From NCBI GenBank assembly GCA_902765725.1, contig CACXAT010000002.1, positions 186,001 through 250,000 of the forward strand: a stretch of DNA of 64,000 nt, in the 5' to 3' direction. The notes beneath the pieces were generated by a model that saw nothing but the letters and a program-made list of their open reading frames with translations, made no database searches and was not told the origin of the DNA. This DNA comes from an uncultured Lachnospiraceae bacterium. GTDB lineage: Bacteria; Bacillota; Clostridia; Lachnospirales; Lachnospiraceae. Position numbers and translations under genes: made by a program. Below, piece after piece: positions 24,345-33,678 of this stretch (position 1 is the stretch's first letter; each line of letters starts with the position of its first letter).

Positions 24345-24996
24345 TTTTCATCTCCTTATCCAGCATCTCAATGATATACAATTCACCATGATGAAACCCC
24401 ATGCGGTCAGAATGAAGATACATGGTTCTTGCGGTCTGATCCCGAAGTTCTTTGCCCGGAAGCCATCTCTCCCGCAGTGCTGGTGCTGCATGAAGAAATT
24501 CAAGTCTGGTAAATGCTGCTTTGCTTCGGATTACAAACTGATCTCCGAGATATCCCAGCCTCATTGCCCAGCCCAGCTGTTCATAAGAGATGGTGTTGTT
24601 CAGAAAGTCCTGGGCAAATGAGAAATAGCTGTCGTCTGCCCGGTATCCGATTACGATATCAAAAGGCTCCAGATCGATCGAAAAGTGATCCAGAATAAAT
24701 TGGAAGGCACTTCTGGACAGCATGGAATCCAGATTGAAAGTTCTGTTCTTCAGAAGGATCGCCATCCAGTTCATCAGAGAGCATTCTTTATTTAGTTCAA
24801 GAATCTTGAGTTCATCGGTATTGATCCGGTAAGCATTGGCATAGCCATCATGTTCTCTTGTTACGGCCCATTCCATCGCAAGTTCTTCTGACTCGGTACA
24901 ATAAAAGCCGTAACCGTAGTCATTGTGTGGATTCCCGGCATGAAAACGGGGTTTTTTGATGATCTGCTCTGATCCGTGGAAGATTGTTTTCTGCAT
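24322..24996 (-). CDS. DUF3990 protein, ADP-ribosyltransferase-like probable toxin
   Basis: 224 residues from ATG 24996; the longer frame begins at a TTG only 3 nt from GGAG. The N-terminus matches DUF3990: IFHGSEQIIKKPRF (His-Gly-Ser as in ADP-ribosyltransferase folds), NDYGYGFYCTESEELAMEWAV, then IDLEPFDIVIGYRADDSYFSFAQDFLN. Family knowledge places DUF3990 in the ADP-ribosyltransferase-like group; the target is unknown. First gene of a two-gene operon with an HTH protein, so a toxin-antitoxin or defence role is likely. Confidence 0.72.
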   Translation of the reverse strand: MQKTIFHGSEQIIKKPRFHAGNPHNDYGYGFYCTESEELAMEWAVTREHDGYANAYRINTDELKILELNKECSLMNWMAILLKNRTFNLDSMLSRSAFQFILDHFSIDLEPFDIVIGYRADDSYFSFAQDFLNNTISYEQLGWAMRLGYLGDQFVIRSKAAFTRLEFLHAAPALRERWLPGKELRDQTARTMYLHSDRMGFHHGELYIIEMLDKEMKNDDPRLR

Positions 24997-25024
24997 AGTG
25001 CTCAAGAGCTCCTGTTCTGAGGAT

Positions 25025-25080
25025 ATACACCCACAGGTGTATTATAAGAACAGTATACGACCTTCATAAAGCGTGTGCAA
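25025..25080 (-). promoter_or_regulatory. Promoter and operator of the DUF3990-HTH operon
   Basis: Minus-strand TTGCAC (25075-25080), 17-nt spacer, TATACT (25052-25057). The inverted repeat ATACACC-CACA-GGTGTAT at 25025-25042 lies right at the expected transcription start, the usual place for an autoregulatory antitoxin site. Confidence 0.7.
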
Positions 25081-25544
25081 GGGGACAGGTGAGTAATCTG
25101 CCAAGAACTTGCTGTGACCAGTCCGCGGCGTTACGGCTGGAGTGGTTGCTTCTATTAATGACCAAGAAAGGGAAGACTCCGATCTCATCAGACAGGCAGC
25201 AGGGGAAATCACAGAGTGATAAGAAAAGTAATACATTAGTACATGCATATGCAATAATAAACAGATGTATTGCAATATATAATACAGCATACTATTATAT
25301 ATTATATCAAATGACTGTTTAAAATGATAAAGAAGACTGTAATACAAAAATCGCAGATTATTTTAATCTGCGAAAATATGGCTTTTTCTTTTGGAGAATC
25401 GAGAAGAATTGAAGAATAACGGCTTAATGGACGGCGAATTAATGGCTTGGTTATCGCGTATGTCCATGCATAAAACCGTTATTAATATGTATTTAGACTA
25501 TAAATAAAATGAAACTCCAGAATTGCTAAAACGGATAACACATT
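25081..25544. other. Intergenic region beside the second recombinase
   Basis: Contains the left inverted repeat (25352-25372) and, at 25415-25483, a pair of AATAACGG/CCGTTATT arms. A short open frame from ATG 25427 to the TAA at 25505-25507 encodes MDGELMAWLSRMSMHKTVIN and six more residues; it has no ribosome binding site and may be a gene fragment. No other gene is supported. Confidence 0.5.
25352..25376. repeat. Left inverted repeat flanking the second recombinase
   Basis: Palindrome CGCAGATTA-TTT-TAATCTGCG plus AAAA. The 22 nt at 25355-25376 are an exact reverse complement of 27055-27076. On the minus strand it precedes ATTTTTGTATT, so it could also terminate the integrase transcript. 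Confidence 0.75.
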
Positions 25545-26672
25545 TTATGCAGAAAAGACTTCTGATAATCTTTGCATGTTCTGTGCTTTTATATCGAATG
25601 ATGGGTGAACATATCGATTTAATGTGATATTCACATTTGCATGTCCCAGTATTTCGCTCAGGCTTTTCAAATCAAAACCTATTTCTACACATCTGGTTGC
25701 AAAGGTATGACGAAGTGTATGAAATGAAACATGCTGAATGCCACATTGTTTCAATACGCTGTTGAATCGGTATTGAAGGGTTCTTGGCTCTACAAAAGAA
25801 TTGCTGCTCCCGGTAAGGAAATAACAGTCCGGGTCATACGTGTGTTTGAGTAATCTGCTTACAATATCCGGGAAGGGAATGTCACGTTCTGAGCTGATGC
25901 TTTTGGGGCGGGATACAATGATCTGGGTCCTACTGTCTATATCATCTGATTTCAGACGCTGCATCGTTCTTTGAATATGAATAGTATGTTCTGATAAGTT
26001 AATATCTTTCCATTTCAACGCACAAAGTTCTCCAATCCTGATTCCAGTAAACAGAGAAAGAAGAATCCCAAGGTTTGAGTTGATGGGGTTTTTCTGTATA
26101 TAATCAATAAGCTTTTTCTGCTCCTGCATGCTTAGAATCTTCAACGGCTTTGACGTTGTTCTGACTGTAACTTCAAGGGCACTATTATCTACAGGATAAT
26201 TTCGGAAAGATGCAAACCGGAGTACATTTTTCAGTAGCCGTATTGCATCAGATATTGTTTTGCCGGAGATCCCGGTTCCGTCTTTCCCTCCTGAGGAAAA
26301 AAGCCTTGCAACAAGACATTTGATACGATCTTCAGACAGCTCACAAAGGCGCAAGTCTCCAAGTTCAGGCTCCAGATAGTTTTTATATAAGTACTGGTAT
26401 TTTATACGTGTTGAATCCTTGAGGCCGTTTGTTGTAGTTTCCAACCAAAGAGGGAAGATTTCCCGAAGATGATCCCTGTTTATATGTGCTGATTTCTGCG
26501 ATGGACGGGTAATCAATTGTTCTTTTGCAGTCAGGAGCTTTTCGCGAGTTTCTCTGTAGGTTTTTGCATACACATAGCCATACTGAATCTTAGAACCGCA
26601 GCGTCCTTTGATGAACCGCCCCTCCCATCGACCGTCTTTTCGCTTGTAGATATTTTCGCCTTTACGTGCCAT
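25545..26672 (-). CDS. Tyrosine recombinase, candidate promoter invertase
   Basis: 375 residues from ATG 26672 (AGGAGG 7 nt upstream; the ATG at 26687 overlaps that site). The N-terminal arm-binding domain (ENIYKRKDGRWEGRFIKG) resembles those of Tn916-type integrases, then a core-binding domain and the catalytic domain with Arg212 (FTGIRIGEL), His318 and Arg321 (HTLRHTF), His344 (LGHAN) and Tyr354 (LNRYVH). All catalytic residues are present. It is enclosed by 22-bp inverted repeats and lies beside a strong outward promoter and a surface protein gene, so DNA inversion is more likely than island integration; no cargo genes accompany it. Confidence 0.9.
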   Translation of the reverse strand: MARKGENIYKRKDGRWEGRFIKGRCGSKIQYGYVYAKTYRETREKLLTAKEQLITRPSQKSAHINRDHLREIFPLWLETTTNGLKDSTRIKYQYLYKNYLEPELGDLRLCELSEDRIKCLVARLFSSGGKDGTGISGKTISDAIRLLKNVLRFASFRNYPVDNSALEVTVRTTSKPLKILSMQEQKKLIDYIQKNPINSNLGILLSLFTGIRIGELCALKWKDINLSEHTIHIQRTMQRLKSDDIDSRTQIIVSRPKSISSERDIPFPDIVSRLLKHTYDPDCYFLTGSSNSFVEPRTLQYRFNSVLKQCGIQHVSFHTLRHTFATRCVEIGFDLKSLSEILGHANVNITLNRYVHPSFDIKAQNMQRLSEVFSA

Positions 26673-26973
26673 ATAACGCCTCCTCATATCTGATTTTTAG
26701 TGAGCTTCAACTAATTATTATACAGTAAATGCATATAAATACTGTGTTTTTACAGTATTCATCAGACCGGGGCCGGATGCTCCGGACAGAACAGTGATAC
26801 CTAGATGCTGCAGTGCTTACATCTTCTAAATCAGAACCTTTTCTGTGACGATTTTTATGACGGCTAAAATTAATCGGCAGAAATAGAAACAACAGAAATA
26901 GAACCTGGGTTTCGATGGCATTTTTTGCGTTTTATGACGGGTTTTAGGATATGTTTATGAGACAGCGATATAT

Positions 26974-27002
26974 TTGACAATAATCTGTCTATTGAATATA
27001 AT
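26974..27002 (+). promoter_or_regulatory. Perfect-consensus promoter directed at the surface protein
   Basis: TTGACA 26974-26979, 17-nt spacer, TATAAT 26997-27002. It lies inside the inverted repeats and points out toward 27329. Two TAATCTRY repeats (26981-26988, 26999-27006) that resemble the inverted-repeat half-sites overlap it. Confidence 0.85.
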
Positions 27003-27054
27003 CTACATTGAATCTATATATACAGTATAAAAAGTGGATTCTGTCTAATAATCG

Positions 27055-27079
27055 TTTTCGCAGATTAAAATAATCTACG
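27055..27079. repeat. Right inverted repeat flanking the second recombinase
   Basis: TTTT then CGCAGATTA-AAA-TAATCTACG. 22 nt (27055-27076) match 25355-25376 exactly in inverted orientation; the central triplet (AAA here, TTT there) shows that the relation is inverted rather than direct. Confidence 0.75.
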
Positions 27080-27082
27080 AAA

Positions 27083-27328
27083 AAACAGAATAGACTCGGG
27101 TTCATTATCGGTCAAAAGACATGGAACCGGAGTGTTGTATTGGTGCTGTGATTTTGTTTCACAGCATGGATATTTGAGTTTCTGCGCAGCGACGGTATGC
27201 GTTTAGAGACAATTCTCGGAAAGGAGGTTAACGTTCAGAATTGTTTTACCGCCATTTTTAAATTTTGATCAGAATTTAAAAGTAACCCGTTGACATAGTA
27301 CGATTGTAAGAAAGAGGAAGAAGAAAAG
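27083..27328 (+). other. Long 5' leader of the surface protein gene
   Basis: About 320 nt separate the promoter start from the ATG. The leader contains a 7-bp hairpin (GCTGTGA 27145-27151, TCACAGC 27159-27165), a GGAAAGGAGG at 27219-27228 that has no evident start codon after it, and a near-palindrome at 27260-27277. No second promoter with a -10 was found near the gene. Confidence 0.45.
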
Positions 27329-30300
27329 ATGAGACAAAAAATGAAAAGGGTCTGCGCTTCTCTTTTAACTGCATCGATGATAGTCACGTCTTTGTCATCC
27401 GCAGCATTTGCTGAGGATACCCCGACTACAGAAGGATGGACTACGGATCACAGTGCCTACTTCTATCAGGTAGGTGAAGAGTGGAAGAAGGCACCAGCGG
27501 AAAGAACAGAAACAGAGCCAACATGCACGGAAGCCGGAACGGTTACCTATACTGTAGATGTAGATGGAGTGGCTCCCTATGTTGAAGCAGGAAAGCCTGC
27601 CACAGGACATTCATCTGGTGCAGCTGTTAAGGAAAACGAAGTCGCACCTGGCTGTAAAGCAAACGGATCTTATGATGAAGTGACATACTGCACAGTCTGC
27701 AATGAAGAGCTTAGCAGAACGACTCAGACAGTGCCGGCTACCGGCCATACAGCAAGTGAGGCTGTTGAAGAAAATAGAGTAGAGCCGACCTGCACGGAAG
27801 ATGGTTCTTATGAAGTAGTTGTGTACTGCTCTGTATGCGGCGAAGAGATCAGCAGAAACACGGAGGAGATCCCTGCTACAGGAGAACATGAGTGGGAACT
27901 CGTGGAAACGGTTAAGGAGCCGACCTGCACGGAAGCCGGTGAGGGTGAATTCAAGTGCGCGGTCTGCGAGGAAACCAAGACTGATGCAATCGAGGCAACC
28001 GGTCATGTTGAAGGCGAAGCTAAAACAGAAAACCTTGTCGATGCTACATGCACAGAAAAAGGTTCTTATGATGCTGTCGTCTATTGCGAAGTTTGCGGAG
28101 AAAAGCTGAGTGAAGAGCATCTCGTAACAGAAGCTGTCGGTCACGACTGGGATGATGGAGAAGTTACGAAGGAAGCGACCTGCGGTGAGGACGGTGAGAA
28201 GACCTTCACATGCAAGAACTGCGGCGAGACCAGGACTGAGGCGATCGAGGCGACCGGCAAGCATACACCGGGCGACTGGGAGCTTGTACGCGACAACACA
28301 TTCGTTGATTCTACCTGCACAAAAGAAGGTAACGGAACATACGTTAAGAAGTGTACAGAGTGCGATGAGATCTTAGAGTCTGAGAACAGACCGATCGAGA
28401 AGAAGGATCATGAGTTCGAGCAGACAAAGGTCATTAAGGAGCCCACTTGCACAGAGGAAGGCGAAGCAGAAGTTACCTGTGTCAACTGCGGTGAGACCAG
28501 TACTGAAGTGATCGAAGCAACCGGTCATACACCTGGTGAGGCTGTTCAGGAAAAGGTTGTTGCGGCTACCTGCACGGAAGAAGGATCCTATGATGAAGTC
28601 GTATACTGCACAGTATGCGGAGAGGAACTGAGCAGAGAGGCAAAGACCGCTGCCGCACTTGGACATGACTGGGTCAAGGATGAGGAAGCATCTGTTGCTG
28701 CTACCTGCACAGAAGCAGGAAAAGACGTATTCAAATGCTCACGCTGCGAGGAAACCAAAGAAGAGGAAACAAAGGCTCTTGGACACAAGTATGTAAAAGA
28801 TGATGATGTTTCCAGAGAAGCAACGTGCGCAAGGGAAGGCGCTTACGTGGAAATCTGCTCTGTATGCGGCGATGTGCATAAAGAGACCGTTGAAAAGCTC
28901 CCCCATACGCCTGGTGAACCTGTTCAGGAAAATGTAGTTGAAGCAACCTGCACAAGTGAAGGTTCCTACGACGAAGTTGTATACTGCACAGAGTGCAAAG
29001 AGGAACTGAGCAGAGAGGCTAAGACCATCGATATGCTCGAGCATGAGTATGAGGATGTTGCCGGAACTGCTAAGGAAGCAACCTGCACGGAAGAAGGAAG
29101 AACCGCTGATCAGAAGTGCAAGGTTTGTGAGGCTGTAAAAGAAGGCGAAGTGATCGAGGCTCTTGGGCATGACTGGAAAGAAGAGAAGCCCGTTAAGAAA
29201 GAGACCTGCGAAGAAGAAGGACAGTACTATGCGATCTGCTCACGGTGCGGAGAGGTTGATAAGGACATTACACATCCTGCACTGGGACATGACTGGGAGA
29301 AGAGCGATGCTGTAATCTCCTGGAATGCCGACAAGCCGTCTGAAGGATTTGTGGAGTACACATATACCTGCAAGAATGATGCATCGCACACGAAGTCTCA
29401 GATTGTCAACTTTACTGCAGAGGATGAAGATAAGGACTACACCGTGACATCTGAGGTGACAACGGAGCCCGCCTGCGAAGTTCCGGGAGAGAGAACTTAC
29501 ACATTCTCCGAGACTATCAACGGCAAGGAAGTTACATCCACGAACACTGAGGTAATTGATGCGCTTGCACATAACCCTGCAGAGCCTGTAAAGGAAAATG
29601 AGAAGGAAGCGACCTGCACAGAAGGCGGATCGTATGATTCTGTAGTATACTGCTCGCTCTGCGGAAAGGAACTGTCGCGCGACACGATTCAGACGTCTGC
29701 GAAGGGTCATACTGCTGGTGAGGCTGTTATTGAGAACGAGCAGAACAAGGACAGCGATACAGAAGACTATACTTACGACTCTGTTATCTACTGCACAGTG
29801 TGTGGTGAAGAGCTCAGCAGAGATCAGGTTACAGTGCCGGCAACCGGACACAAACCTGGCGATCCTGTTGAAGAAAACAGAGTAGAGCCGACCTGCACGG
29901 AAGCTGGTTCTTATGAAGTAGTTGTCTATTGCACTGAGGATAACGAAGAACTCAGCCGTGAGAAATTCGAGATCCCGGCAAAAGGACATACTGAGGGCGA
30001 TGCACAGAAAGAGAATGAGATCGAAGCTACCTGCACAGAGGATGGCTCTTATGATCTTGTAATCAGATGCAAAGACTGCAATGAGATCCTCAGTTCTGAG
30101 AAGAAGACAACACCGGCAACCGGTCATACAGAGTATGTGCGTACGGACGAAGTTGTCACAGAGGCTACAGCCACCAGCAACGGAACAATTGCTGATGTTG
30201 TATACTGCAGCAGGTGCCATGAATTCATCAGAATCGTAGAAGGAACTGAGAAAGTCGTTCCGTCTTCTGAAGTAAAAGAGCTTGCTGAGAAGGCAAAAGA

Positions 30301-31510
30301 GGCTGCCAACAAGGTAGATCCGGCAGCGTATCCGGAGGATCAGCAGGAAGCTGTTAAGGCGGCGAAGGAAGCTCTTCTTGATGCTGCAAAGGATCCGAAC
30401 GTTACCGCTAACGAGCTGAATGAGAAGAAGGCAGCTCTGGATGCTGCTGTTGATGCGGCTGAGAAAGCGGCTAAGGAAGATGCAGCTGAAGCAGCAGCCA
30501 AGGCTTATGACGAAGCGAAGGCTGAAGCAGATAAAGCTGCTGAAGCTGCCGCTGAAGCAAAGAAGGCAGCAGATGCCGCCGAGGCAGGAACTCAGGAAGC
30601 GGTAGACGCGGCGAAAGCTGCAGAAGAAGCTGCGAAGACAGCTGCAGAGAAAGCTGAAGCGGCAAAGACTGCTGCGGCAGCATATGAGGAAGCTGCTAAG
30701 AACGCATACGGCGCAGGCTCAGATGAGGCTGCAGCTGCTAAAGAAGCAGTTAAGAATGCGGAAACGGCGGCCAAGGATGCAGCAACTGCTGCGCAGACAG
30801 CTGCGGCGGCAACAAAGACAGCTGAAGAAGCTAAGGCAGATGCAGACAAGAAGGCTGCGGCAGACGAAGCAGCAAAAGCATATGAAGCTGCAAAGGCTGA
30901 AGCAGATAAGGCTGCGGAAGCTGCTGCTGAGGCAAAGAAGACTGCGGATGCTGCTAAGCCTGGTACGCAGGAAGCGGTAGATGCGGCGAAGGCTGCAGAA
31001 GAAGCTGCAAAGACAGCTGCAGAGAAGGCTGAGGCTGCAAAGACAGCTGCGGCTGCATATGAGGAAGCTGCAAAGGCTGCATACGGTGAAGACTCCGCTG
31101 AAGCTGCAAAGGCTAAGGAAGCAGCTGCGAATGCGGAAACGGCTGCCAAGAATGCGGCATCAGCTGCAAACACAGCTTCTGCTGCAGCTAAGACAGCTGA
31201 GTCAGCAAAGGCTGCTGCAGATAAGGCGAATGCCAAGAAAGATCCGAAGCTGACATCCTTCAAAGCGAAGAAGAAGGTCAAAGCAGGAAAGAAGTTCAAG
31301 ATCAAAGCTGCTGCTGACAGTAAAGGAAAGATCACTTTCAAGAAACTGTCCGGCAACAAGAAGATCAAAGTTTCTGCAAACGGTACGGTTAAGGTGAAAA
31401 AGGGTCTGAAGAAGGGCAAATATAAAGTCAAGATTCAGATCACAGTTGCCGCAAATGGTGATTACAAAGCAAGGACATTCACTAAAACAATCAAGATCAG
31501 AGTGAAGTGA
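27329..31510 (+). CDS. Giant repeat-rich secreted surface protein
   Basis: 1393 residues with a signal peptide (KRVCASLLTASMIVTSLSSAAFA). Residues about 60-970 hold about eighteen repeats of 45-55 residues with the pattern ATCTEEGSYDEVVYC-x2-C-GEELSR followed by an ATGH block; each has a Cys at the TCTE motif and a CxxC pair. An FIVAR-like segment and two long Ala/Lys/Glu-rich coiled-coil repeats (about 985-1300, repeating AAEKAEAAKTAAAAYEEAAK) follow, then a Lys-rich C-terminal Ig-like domain. No LPXTG motif. Probably a stalk-like adhesin. Expression is likely controlled by the invertible promoter upstream. Confidence 0.85.
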   Translation: MRQKMKRVCASLLTASMIVTSLSSAAFAEDTPTTEGWTTDHSAYFYQVGEEWKKAPAERTETEPTCTEAGTVTYTVDVDGVAPYVEAGKPATGHSSGAAVKENEVAPGCKANGSYDEVTYCTVCNEELSRTTQTVPATGHTASEAVEENRVEPTCTEDGSYEVVVYCSVCGEEISRNTEEIPATGEHEWELVETVKEPTCTEAGEGEFKCAVCEETKTDAIEATGHVEGEAKTENLVDATCTEKGSYDAVVYCEVCGEKLSEEHLVTEAVGHDWDDGEVTKEATCGEDGEKTFTCKNCGETRTEAIEATGKHTPGDWELVRDNTFVDSTCTKEGNGTYVKKCTECDEILESENRPIEKKDHEFEQTKVIKEPTCTEEGEAEVTCVNCGETSTEVIEATGHTPGEAVQEKVVAATCTEEGSYDEVVYCTVCGEELSREAKTAAALGHDWVKDEEASVAATCTEAGKDVFKCSRCEETKEEETKALGHKYVKDDDVSREATCAREGAYVEICSVCGDVHKETVEKLPHTPGEPVQENVVEATCTSEGSYDEVVYCTECKEELSREAKTIDMLEHEYEDVAGTAKEATCTEEGRTADQKCKVCEAVKEGEVIEALGHDWKEEKPVKKETCEEEGQYYAICSRCGEVDKDITHPALGHDWEKSDAVISWNADKPSEGFVEYTYTCKNDASHTKSQIVNFTAEDEDKDYTVTSEVTTEPACEVPGERTYTFSETINGKEVTSTNTEVIDALAHNPAEPVKENEKEATCTEGGSYDSVVYCSLCGKELSRDTIQTSAKGHTAGEAVIENEQNKDSDTEDYTYDSVIYCTVCGEELSRDQVTVPATGHKPGDPVEENRVEPTCTEAGSYEVVVYCTEDNEELSREKFEIPAKGHTEGDAQKENEIEATCTEDGSYDLVIRCKDCNEILSSEKKTTPATGHTEYVRTDEVVTEATATSNGTIADVVYCSRCHEFIRIVEGTEKVVPSSEVKELAEKAKEAANKVDPAAYPEDQQEAVKAAKEALLDAAKDPNVTANELNEKKAALDAAVDAAEKAAKEDAAEAAAKAYDEAKAEADKAAEAAAEAKKAADAAEAGTQEAVDAAKAAEEAAKTAAEKAEAAKTAAAAYEEAAKNAYGAGSDEAAAAKEAVKNAETAAKDAATAAQTAAAATKTAEEAKADADKKAAADEAAKAYEAAKAEADKAAEAAAEAKKTADAAKPGTQEAVDAAKAAEEAAKTAAEKAEAAKTAAAAYEEAAKAAYGEDSAEAAKAKEAAANAETAAKNAASAANTASAAAKTAESAKAAADKANAKKDPKLTSFKAKKKVKAGKKFKIKAAADSKGKITFKKLSGNKKIKVSANGTVKVKKGLKKGKYKVKIQITVAANGDYKARTFTKTIKIRVK

Positions 31511-31552
31511 TACCTTTGCACCCAAATGCAACAAGGGCAATCTGAAAAGCAA

Positions 31553-31587
31553 AACGAAGAGGAGGGGCTTGCCCCTCCTCTTTCGTT
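31553..31587. terminator. Bidirectional terminator between surface protein and typA
   Basis: Stem GAGGAGGGGC (31559-31568) with GCCCCTCCTC (31571-31580), extended by AACGAA/TTTCGTT. Confidence 0.85.
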
Positions 31588-31633
31588 ATTAACGCGCCGG
31601 CTATATATTTTTGATTGTTATTATGGCATGGTT

Positions 31634-33472
31634 TCAGCCCTGCCTGTCCTTCTTGGAGATCATAGATCTCTTTCTCAGCAGCGGATCCAGGATCTTCTTG
31701 CGGATCCGGAAGGATTCCGGAGTGATCTCCAGAAGCTCGTCGGTATCGATGTATTCGATGGCCTGCTCCAGAGACAGTTTCCTGGCCGGGACCAGCTTCA
31801 GCGCTTCATCCGCGCCGGAGGACCGGGTGTTGGTCAGATGCTTGGTCTTGCAGACGTTCAGCTCGATGTCTTCGCTCTTGCCGCTCTGGCCGATGACCAT
31901 GCCGGAGTAGACCTTGTCGCCCGGCTCTACGAAGAGGGAGCCGCGGTCCTGGGCATTGAACAGGCCGTAGGCAACGGCAACGCCGGTCTCGAAGGAGATC
32001 AGGCTGCCCTGCTGGCGGTACGCCAGGTCTCCCTTGTAGGGAGCGTATCCGTCGAAGATCGTGTTGATGATGCCGGTTCCCTTGGTGTCGGTCATAAAGT
32101 CATTTCTGAATCCGATCAGTCCTCTGGACGGGATCGCGAATTCCAGACGGGTACGTCCGTCAGAGGTCTTGCCCATCCCCTGCAGCTCGCCCTTTCGAAG
32201 AGACAGCTTCTGGATCACGGTGCCGGAGAACTCATCCGGAACATCCACGTAGGCAACTTCCATCGGCTCGAGCTTCTTGCCTCTCTCGTCGGTCTTGTAG
32301 ATGACCTCTGCCTTGGAGACCGCGAATTCATAGCCCTCGCGGCGCATGGTCTCGATCAGGACGGACAGATGCAGCTCGCCTCTGCCGGAGACCTTGAAGG
32401 TGTCGGTGTCCTGGGTATCCTCCACACGCAGGGAGACGTCGGTGTTCAGCTCTCTGTACAGCCTGTCGCGGATGTGGCGGGAAGTGATGTACTTGCCCTC
32501 CTGGCCCGCCAGCGGGCTGTCATTGACACAGAAGTTCATGGAGATGGTCGGCTCCTCGATCTTCTGGAACGGGATCGGGTCCGGATTGTCCACCGCGCAG
32601 ACCGTATCTCCGATATGCAGATCTTCGATGCCGGACAGGGCGATGATGGATCCGATGGATGCGGACTGAACCGGTACCTTCTTCAGTCCGTCGAACTCAT
32701 AGAGCTTGGTGATGCGGACCTTCTCCTTCTTGGAAGTGTCATGGTGGTTGACCAGCAGGGCATCCTGGTTGACGCGGATGCTGCCCCGGTCGATCTTGCC
32801 GATACCGATGCGCCCGACATATTCATTGTAGTCGATGGTGGAGATCAGCATCTGGAGCGGGCCTTCCGGATCTCCCTCGGGAGCCGGGATGTAATCAAGG
32901 ATCGTCTCGAAGAGCGGTGACATGTCAGAGGACTCATCGCCGATCTCTCTGACCGCGTATCCCTCCTTCGCGGAAGCGAAGACAAAGGGGCAGTCCAGCT
33001 GCTTGTCGGAAGCATCCAGATCCATCAGGAGCTCCAGCGTTTCGTCCACGACCTCATCCGGGCGGGCGCCGGGACGGTCGATCTTATTTACACAGACAAT
33101 AAACGGCAGATCCAGAGCCAGTGCCTTCTGGGTGACGAAGCGGGTCTGAGGCATGGGGCCTTCAAAGGCGTCCACTACCAGGACAACGCCATTGACCATC
33201 TTGAGGACACGCTCGACTTCTCCGCCGAAGTCCGCGTGGCCGGGGGTATCTACAATATTGATCTTCGTGCCGTTGTAGGAGACGGCGGTATTCTTGGACA
33301 GGATGGTGATGCCGCGTTCGCGCTCGATATCGCCTGAGTCCATGACACGCTCCGCGACCTCCTGGTTCTCGCGGAATACACCGCTCTGCCTGAGCAGGCA
33401 GTCCACAAGGGTCGTCTTGCCGTGGTCGACATGTGCAATGATCGCAATATTCCTTACATCTTCTCTGATCAT
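31634..33472 (-). CDS. typA: Ribosome-associated GTPase TypA/BipA
   Basis: 612-residue translational GTPase of the EF-G group, involved in 50S assembly and stress growth. G1 [13 protein letters not shown]3 [11 protein letters not shown] and G4 [10 protein letters not shown] are all intact, and the C-terminal part has the family-specific [19 protein letters not shown] and [11 protein letters not shown]. Length is normal. AAGAAGG precedes the ATG. Confidence 0.97.
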   Translation of the reverse strand: MIREDVRNIAIIAHVDHGKTTLVDCLLRQSGVFRENQEVAERVMDSGDIERERGITILSKNTAVSYNGTKINIVDTPGHADFGGEVERVLKMVNGVVLVVDAFEGPMPQTRFVTQKALALDLPFIVCVNKIDRPGARPDEVVDETLELLMDLDASDKQLDCPFVFASAKEGYAVREIGDESSDMSPLFETILDYIPAPEGDPEGPLQMLISTIDYNEYVGRIGIGKIDRGSIRVNQDALLVNHHDTSKKEKVRITKLYEFDGLKKVPVQSASIGSIIALSGIEDLHIGDTVCAVDNPDPIPFQKIEEPTISMNFCVNDSPLAGQEGKYITSRHIRDRLYRELNTDVSLRVEDTQDTDTFKVSGRGELHLSVLIETMRREGYEFAVSKAEVIYKTDERGKKLEPMEVAYVDVPDEFSGTVIQKLSLRKGELQGMGKTSDGRTRLEFAIPSRGLIGFRNDFMTDTKGTGIINTIFDGYAPYKGDLAYRQQGSLISFETGVAVAYGLFNAQDRGSLFVEPGDKVYSGMVIGQSGKSEDIELNVCKTKHLTNTRSSGADEALKLVPARKLSLEQAIEYIDTDELLEITPESFRIRKKILDPLLRKRSMISKKDRQG

Positions 33473-33516
33473 TATGATTCCTTCTTATAAAATATGCTTT
33501 TACTAAAACAGATGCT

Positions 33517-33544
33517 ATTTTAACACAACTTCGCCCTATTGCAA
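33517..33544 (-). promoter_or_regulatory. Promoter of typA
   Basis: Minus-strand TTGCAA (33539-33544), 16-nt spacer, TAAAAT (33517-33522). Confidence 0.6.
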
Positions 33545-33678
33545 GGCATAAGAAGGCCTCTGACCTTGAAAATAAGCGGTTTGTGGTGTATATATCTGTG
33601 TGGCGGGATGAATTGCGCCGAAGCAGACCGGGCCGAGGAAGGCGCCGGTTATTAATAAATGAAGGAGTATTTGCGAAT

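Noticed and set aside
25545..26672. Reading the second tyrosine recombinase as the integrase of a second genomic island
   Set aside because: No tRNA or direct repeats flank it, the shared flanking sequence fits better in inverted orientation, and no cargo genes lie between the repeats.
27290..27320. TTGACA at 27290-27295 just before the surface protein gene
   Set aside because: No -10 sequence follows at 16-18 nt; the region there is purine-rich ribosome-binding sequence.
27500..30200. Regularly spaced repeats that might suggest a CRISPR array
   Set aside because: Units are about 150 bp, in frame, diverged, and encode protein repeats; there is no short exact repeat with unique spacers and no cas gene.
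29240..30220. A 326-codon minus-strand open frame
   Set aside because: Antisense to the repeat-rich surface protein; its apparent repeats only mirror the coding repeats.
27329..31510. Sortase-anchored protein
   Set aside because: No LPXTG-like motif, terminal hydrophobic helix or charged tail at the C-terminus, which is a Lys-rich Ig-like domain.
31526..32920. A 464-codon plus-strand open frame
   Set aside because: Antisense to typA, which has intact GTPase motifs; no ribosome binding site or recognisable product.
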